Below are positions 31,227 to 34,737 of a stretch of DNA of 34,737 bases, piece by piece. The position numbers and the translations under genes were made by a program. Every line of letters starts with the position of its first letter. Positions within the stretch are counted from its first letter, which is position 1. The notes under the pieces are model-generated. The model was not told the origin of the DNA, ran no database searches, and saw only the letters and a list, made by a program, of their open reading frames with translations. This DNA is from Prevotella sp. UBA4268 (lineage in GTDB: Bacteria > Bacteroidota > Bacteroidia > Bacteroidales > Bacteroidaceae), in assembly GCA_002395135.1 (NCBI GenBank), contig DGWC01000077.1:22414-57150 (forward strand), written 5' to 3'.

Positions 31227-32201
31227 ATGATGAAGAAAATGCTGTTGATGCTTTCGGTGGCCGCACTCTTGGGGTGCGCAGGCACGAAAGACGTGTATAT
31301 GTTTACCTCTCACCGCGAGCCGGCACTCGACGGACTGCACTTCCTCTACAGCCATGACGGGCTGCACTGGGACAGTCTGCCCGGCTCATGGCTCCGCCCG
31401 CAAATCGGCAACAAGGAACTCTATCGCAACTATGCCACGGGCAAGATGGAAACGCCGAAGTATCATCCCAACTCCATGATGCGCGACCCGTCGATACTGC
31501 AAGGTCCCGACGGGACGTTTCATTTGGTGTGGACGCTGAGTTGGGCGGGGGAGAAAGGGTTCGGCTATGCCTCGTCGAAAGACCTGATTCACTGGAGCGA
31601 GCAGCGCAAGGTGATGGTGATGGCCGATTCGCTGACCAACAATGTGTGGGCACCGGAATTGTTCTATGATGAAGGACAGAAACTGTATTACATCATCTGG
31701 TCGTCGGGCATTCCCCGCGAGCGATACACCGAGGCCGACAAACTGGGCACCAACGGTTGCCACCGCGCCTATTATACCACCACGCGCGACTTCAAGACCT
31801 TCGCCCCAGCGAAGCCTTACTACGACCCTGGGTTCAACTCTATCGACGGATTCCTGCTGAAACGCGGCGAGCAGGACTATGTGCTGATTATCAAGGACAA
31901 CCGCAAGCCGGGCTACAGCGACCTGTTCTGCGTGTTCGGCAAGTCGCCCGAAGGGCCTTTCGGCAACCCCTCTGTCAAGTTCGCACCCACCTATTCTGAG
32001 GGGCCGTGCGCGGTGAAGGTGGGCGACGAGTGGATTATATATTTCGATGTATACCGTCAGGGCCGCTACGGAGCGGTGAGCACGCGCGACTTCCAGACGT
32101 TTACGCCCATCGACGACCGCATTTCCATCCCTGCCGGACATAAGCACGGCACGGTGTTCCGGGTGAAAGAGCGGGTGCTGAAAAAGATGCTGAAGCAATA
32201 A
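31227..32201 (+). CDS. GH43-like five-bladed propeller glycosidase, lipoprotein
   Basis: A lipoprotein of 324 residues with signal peptide ending in ALLGC. The five-bladed propeller pattern of GH43 enzymes is clear: MMRDPSILQGPDGTFHLVWT (base Asp87), GYASSKDLIHWSEQ, NVWAPELFYDEGQKLYYIIWSS, SIDGFLLK (Asp207, probable pKa modulator), TYSEGPCAVKVGDEWIIYFD (acid Glu258), and HGTVFRV at the end. Family members act on arabinose- or galactose-containing glycans; specificity cannot be read here. ATGs at 31227 and 31230 are both possible. It lies in the same region as the GH2 and GH115 genes but on the other strand, and no SusC/SusD pair is close. Confidence 0.88.
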   Translation: MMKKMLLMLSVAALLGCAGTKDVYMFTSHREPALDGLHFLYSHDGLHWDSLPGSWLRPQIGNKELYRNYATGKMETPKYHPNSMMRDPSILQGPDGTFHLVWTLSWAGEKGFGYASSKDLIHWSEQRKVMVMADSLTNNVWAPELFYDEGQKLYYIIWSSGIPRERYTEADKLGTNGCHRAYYTTTRDFKTFAPAKPYYDPGFNSIDGFLLKRGEQDYVLIIKDNRKPGYSDLFCVFGKSPEGPFGNPSVKFAPTYSEGPCAVKVGDEWIIYFDVYRQGRYGAVSTRDFQTFTPIDDRISIPAGHKHGTVFRVKERVLKKMLKQ

Positions 32202-32223
32202 GAAAGAATGACGGGAAAACAAA

Positions 32224-32265
32224 AAGGTGAGAAGATGGCAGTGAAGCGCTGCCTCTTCTCACCTT
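32224..32265. terminator. Bidirectional terminator between the GH43 and barrel genes
   Basis: Stem AAGGTGAGAAGA-t-GGCAG (32224-32241) with CTGCC-TCTTCTCACCTT (32249-32265), a single bulged T, seven-base loop. On the minus strand it is followed by TTTTTG, on the plus strand by an AT-rich tail, so it can end both converging genes. Confidence 0.9.
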
Positions 32266-32280
32266 AATATATTTATATGA

Positions 32281-32931
32281 TTACAGGTCGAACTTATAGC
32301 CGAGGGTGATCATGATGTTGCTGTTCTTGATGCCCTTCAGCGCAAAGTTGGTGATGATGTTGTCTTTCTTGTACACGTCGGTAAGTCCGATGTTGTAACG
32401 GGCATCGAGCACGATGTTCTCATACTCATAGGAAATGCCCACGGGAATGGAGAAGTCGATGCTCTCGGTATAGTCGGAGACATCGGCAAGGTTATACTTG
32501 GAGTCGATGACTTTCACATTAGCGTCGATGTCGGAACTCATGTTCACGCCGAGTTGCAAACCGGCTTTCAAGGCGAGACCTTGGGTGACATACACGTTGG
32601 CAAGGATGGGGACGTTGAGATAGTCAACCTTTGCCGTTACGTTGACAAAGTTGCCAAGGTTGATGCCGACATTGTTCATGTCTAATTTTGCCCCCTGCAT
32701 GGAATAGAGGAAGCCGGCAGAGATGCCCAGGAACGGAGTGGCCTGGTATTCGCCTTCCACACCCACGGCCAGTCCGGGGCGCATCTTCGTGCTGAAATCG
32801 CTGCCAGTGAAATTAGAGAGGTTCAAACCCAAGGTGGGCTTCAGGGCGAGAGACCCCGTGGCATGTTGGGCACTGGCAGTGAGCGTGGTCATCATCACCA
32901 CTGCCGCTAATAATAATTTCTTCATTTTCAT
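32281..32931 (-). CDS. Outer-membrane beta-barrel protein (porin-family, OmpX/PorT type)
   Basis: A protein of 216 residues. The signal peptide is MKMKKLLLAAVVMMTTLTASAQ. The barrel strands are obvious (LALKPTLGLNLSNF, GLAVGVEGEYQATPFLGISAGFLYSMQGAKL, VDYLNVPILANVYV, IMITLGYKFDL). The motif YLNVPILANVY is typical of the OMP_b-brl_2 proteins of Bacteroidota, which are abundant and mostly without a known function. The ATG at 32925 is an alternative. The gene has no operon partner and is divergent from the Tat-exported reductase gene. Confidence 0.88.
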   Translation of the reverse strand: MKMKKLLLAAVVMMTTLTASAQHATGSLALKPTLGLNLSNFTGSDFSTKMRPGLAVGVEGEYQATPFLGISAGFLYSMQGAKLDMNNVGINLGNFVNVTAKVDYLNVPILANVYVTQGLALKAGLQLGVNMSSDIDANVKVIDSKYNLADVSDYTESIDFSIPVGISYEYENIVLDARYNIGLTDVYKKDNIITNFALKGIKNSNIMITLGYKFDL

Positions 32932-32996
32932 TCTGTTTTTTAAGTTTTACAACAAATACTGATTCAAATCCCGCAGGGGATGAAATCTATTTGTTG

Positions 32997-33004
32997 CAAA
33001 TGTA
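32997..33004 (-). promoter_or_regulatory. Promoter -7 box of the minus-strand barrel gene
   Basis: The minus strand reads TACATTTG, a full TAnnTTTG match, about 66 bases before the start codon. Its -33 region falls on the -33 region of the divergent promoter, so the two may compete. The -33 match itself is weak. Confidence 0.55.
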
Positions 33005-33013
33005 CGAAAAAAG

Positions 33014-33045
33014 TTTGGATTATAAATCATTTTTTCGTATTTTTG
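33014..33045 (+). promoter_or_regulatory. Promoter of the Tat aldo/keto reductase gene
   Basis: TTTG (33014-33017), 20 bases, TATTTTTG (33038-33045), a full match to the consensus. The leader to the ATG at 33128 is about 75 bases. Confidence 0.8.
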
Positions 33046-33127
33046 CAATTGTGACAAATTTTCCTTCAAAAGGGCACTCGAGAATTAAACACTTCTGATC
33101 CTTAACGATTTTCAATCAGTAACAACT

Positions 33128-34501
33128 ATGTCGAAAGATCCTCACAAACTAAACCGCCGGCAGTTCCTGAAACTGGTAGGAATGGGGTCGGCATCGGCCG
33201 TGGCTATGGCAGTGCTGAAGCCCTTTGACGCACTGGCAAACCCGAAAAACATCAGATATGCTACGCAGTCAGGACAGCAGCCGCTGACCAACGCGATGAC
33301 CTACCGCGTGAACCACTACACGGGCGACAAGGTTTCGCTCATCGGCTACGGCATGATGAGACTGCCGCAGAAAGACGGACAGATTGACCAGGAACTGGTG
33401 AACCAGGAGGTGGACTATGCCATCGCCCACGGCATCAACTATTTTGACACCGCCCCGCGCTACTGCGGCGGACGATCAGAGACCGCCACGGGCATTGCCC
33501 TGAGCCGCCATCCGCGCGACAAATACTATATTGCCACGAAGATGTCGAACCAAAGTCGCAACATGTGGCCCATAGAAGAGTCGAAGAAGATGTATTATCA
33601 GTCGTTCAAGTCGCTGCAGGTGGACTATATCGATTATTATCTGATGCACAGCGTGGGCGGCAGCGGCATGAAAGATTTCCGCCCGCGGTTCCTCGACAAC
33701 GGGCTGCTCGACTTCCTTTTGGAAGAGCGCAAGGCCGGCAGGATTCGCAATCTGGGCTTCTCTTATCATGGCAACGTGGAGGTGTTCGACTGGCTGCTCG
33801 ACCATCAAGAGCAATATCACTGGGACTTTTGTCAGATAGAACTCAACTATGTGGACTGGCGCCATGCCTCGACAGGCCGCAAGAAGGATGCCGACGCAGA
33901 GTATCTGTACAACAAATGCGAGAAGGCAGGCGTGCAGTGCGTGATTATGGAGCCGCTGCTGGGCGGAAGGCTCACCCGGCTGCCAGAGGAGTTTGCCAGT
34001 CAGTTGAAGGCGCGGCGGCCCAACGACAGCCAGGCGGCATGGTCGTTCCGATGGATTGGCACGCTGCCCAACGTGCTGACAGCCCTGAGCGGCATGACGC
34101 TGATGGAGCATCTGGTGGACAACGTGAAGACGTTCTCACCCCTTGATCCCTGCACCGAACAGGAAAAGGCGCTCTTGGCACGCATCGCCGACGACATGCA
34201 GGGTTATCCCACCATCCCCTGCACGGCCTGCGAATATTGCATGCCGTGTCCCTATGGTGTGAACATCCCCGCCAATTTCGCCTATTACAACGAGGCCGTG
34301 AACAAGAAACTGCTGCCACTGCCCGACAAGACGGCTTCCGACTATCGCAGCCGACACAACGAGTATGTGAAGGGATACAAGAAAGCCCTTGGCGAACTGC
34401 AGCGCGCCGACAAGTGCATGGACTGCGAGGAATGCCTGGCCAAGTGCCCGCAGCAAATCCGCATCCCCAACCAGATGGCCCGCTTGGTGGAGTTGTTGTA
34501 G
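33128..34501 (+). CDS. Tat-exported aldo/keto reductase with two iron-sulfur motifs
   Basis: A protein of 457 residues. NRRQFLKLVGMGSASAVAMAVL at the N-terminus (residues 9-30) is a twin-arginine signal, so it is probably exported folded to the periplasm. The aldo/keto reductase barrel follows: GINYFDTAPRYCGG (catalytic Asp/Tyr), YIATKM (Lys), YYLMHSV (His) and IRNLGFSYHG. At the C-terminus C365-T-A-C-E-Y-C-M-P-C374 and C430-M-D-C-E-E-C-L-A-K-C440 are two ferredoxin-like cysteine sets, able to hold two 4Fe-4S clusters. This architecture is known in Bacteroidota and Clostridia, with the electron partner and substrate undefined. It stands alone between its own promoter and terminator. Confidence 0.92.
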   Translation: MSKDPHKLNRRQFLKLVGMGSASAVAMAVLKPFDALANPKNIRYATQSGQQPLTNAMTYRVNHYTGDKVSLIGYGMMRLPQKDGQIDQELVNQEVDYAIAHGINYFDTAPRYCGGRSETATGIALSRHPRDKYYIATKMSNQSRNMWPIEESKKMYYQSFKSLQVDYIDYYLMHSVGGSGMKDFRPRFLDNGLLDFLLEERKAGRIRNLGFSYHGNVEVFDWLLDHQEQYHWDFCQIELNYVDWRHASTGRKKDADAEYLYNKCEKAGVQCVIMEPLLGGRLTRLPEEFASQLKARRPNDSQAAWSFRWIGTLPNVLTALSGMTLMEHLVDNVKTFSPLDPCTEQEKALLARIADDMQGYPTIPCTACEYCMPCPYGVNIPANFAYYNEAVNKKLLPLPDKTASDYRSRHNEYVKGYKKALGELQRADKCMDCEECLAKCPQQIRIPNQMARLVELL

Positions 34502-34532
34502 GGCGGTTTGAAAGAACAACTGGTCATATTGG

Positions 34533-34573
34533 AGAGAAATGCAAAGAGAGAACGTTCCTTTTTGCATTTCTCT
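34533..34573 (+). terminator. Hairpin terminator after the Tat reductase gene
   Basis: A perfect 13-bp stem AGAGAAATGCAAA (34533-34545) / TTTGCATTTCTCT (34561-34573) with a 15-base loop that contains GAACGTTC, followed by TGTTTT. Confidence 0.88.
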
Positions 34574-34656
34574 TGTTTTCCGTTACTATAGAAAAGTTTT
34601 TCGCTTTGCTCAAGGGTATTTCTCCATCGCGGCATAAAAAATAAACAAATTTTGAA

Positions 34657-34684
34657 GATTTTGATTAGATTAACAATCAAAATC
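34657..34684. promoter_or_regulatory. 10-bp perfect inverted repeat, operator-like
   Basis: GATTTTGATT (34657-34666) and AATCAAAATC (34675-34684) are perfect inverse complements around eight bases. The right arm ends where the -33 element of the promoter at 34707 should be. No T-run follows, so a terminator is less likely. Confidence 0.6.
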
Positions 34685-34706
34685 GTGTTCTGCCCTCTAC
34701 TTTTCG

Positions 34707-34737
34707 TAAATTTGCCATCAAAGATGGCGAACTTACT
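34707..34737 (+). promoter_or_regulatory. Promoter -7 box and possible gene start at the right edge
   Basis: TAAATTTG (34707-34714) fits the -7 consensus. GCCATC-AAA-GATGGC (34714-34728) is a perfect hairpin that contains an ATG at 34724 opening a frame MANL to the window edge. Whether this ATG is used cannot be judged with only 14 bases left. Confidence 0.45.

Overview
The window looks like chromosomal DNA of a Bacteroidota species, most probably Prevotella in the broad sense. The evidence is SusC/SusD-type outer-membrane proteins, FecR-regulated ECF sigma factors, GH115/GH2/GH43 glycan enzymes, fused corrin-ring genes, weak Shine-Dalgarno sites, and many promoters of the Bacteroidota form TTTG-N19/20-TAnnTTTG. 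There is no rRNA, tRNA, CRISPR array, phage or insertion sequence that I can recognise.

Layout. (1) 1-1279: the 3' end of an unidentified gene, a 7-bp repeat array, then an aldo/keto reductase. (2) 1382-11365: one long plus-strand unit of ECF sigma factor, FecR anti-sigma factor, SusC-like TonB receptor with an STN signalling domain, SusD-like lipoprotein, a ThuA-like/DsbD-alpha fusion protein and a TlpA-like thioredoxin. This reads as a self-regulated uptake system coupled to periplasmic thiol chemistry. (3) 11399-12061: a convergent DUF2490 outer-membrane protein. (4) 12119-16988: a tandemly duplicated promoter, then epimerase, PAP2 phosphatase, DUF3298 lipoprotein and miaB, closed by a terminator shared with a 47-residue membrane protein on the other strand. 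(5) 17517-22186: cobalamin ring genes on the minus strand, with cobJ-cbiC, cobL (cbiET) and cbiG-cobM all as fusions. (6) 22325-23015: a small lipoprotein with its own promoter and terminator. (7) 23160-29684: a minus-strand GH2 plus GH115 pair. (8) 30177-32265: a repeat array, an outer-membrane barrel protein, a GH43 lipoprotein and a second barrel protein on the minus strand. (9) 33014-34573: a Tat-exported aldo/keto reductase with iron-sulfur motifs, then the promoter of a gene that runs off the window.

Three patterns are not explained by the genes. First, degenerate heptamer repeats (TTCATnn/CCTTCAT type) occur at four places: between genes at the left edge, inside the fecR-type gene, in the leader and start codon of the GH2 gene, and inside the GH115 gene. 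In GH115 they coincide with a frameshift, and the true 102-residue C-terminus continues in another frame. Second, two arrays of four dyad-symmetric 18-bp sites at an exact 22-bp period lie 12.7 kb apart, with the same spacer pattern and the same orientation relative to the next gene downstream. A solitary copy lies at the end of the GH115 gene. Third, the leader of the cobJ-cbiC transcript can fold into a compact three-way junction, yet shows no B12-box.

The most distinctive gene-level system is the sigma/anti-sigma/SusCD operon ending in a ThuA-like/DsbD-alpha fusion and a thioredoxin with an extra CxxC. Functions come from recognisable motifs and family knowledge. Nothing was searched against a database.
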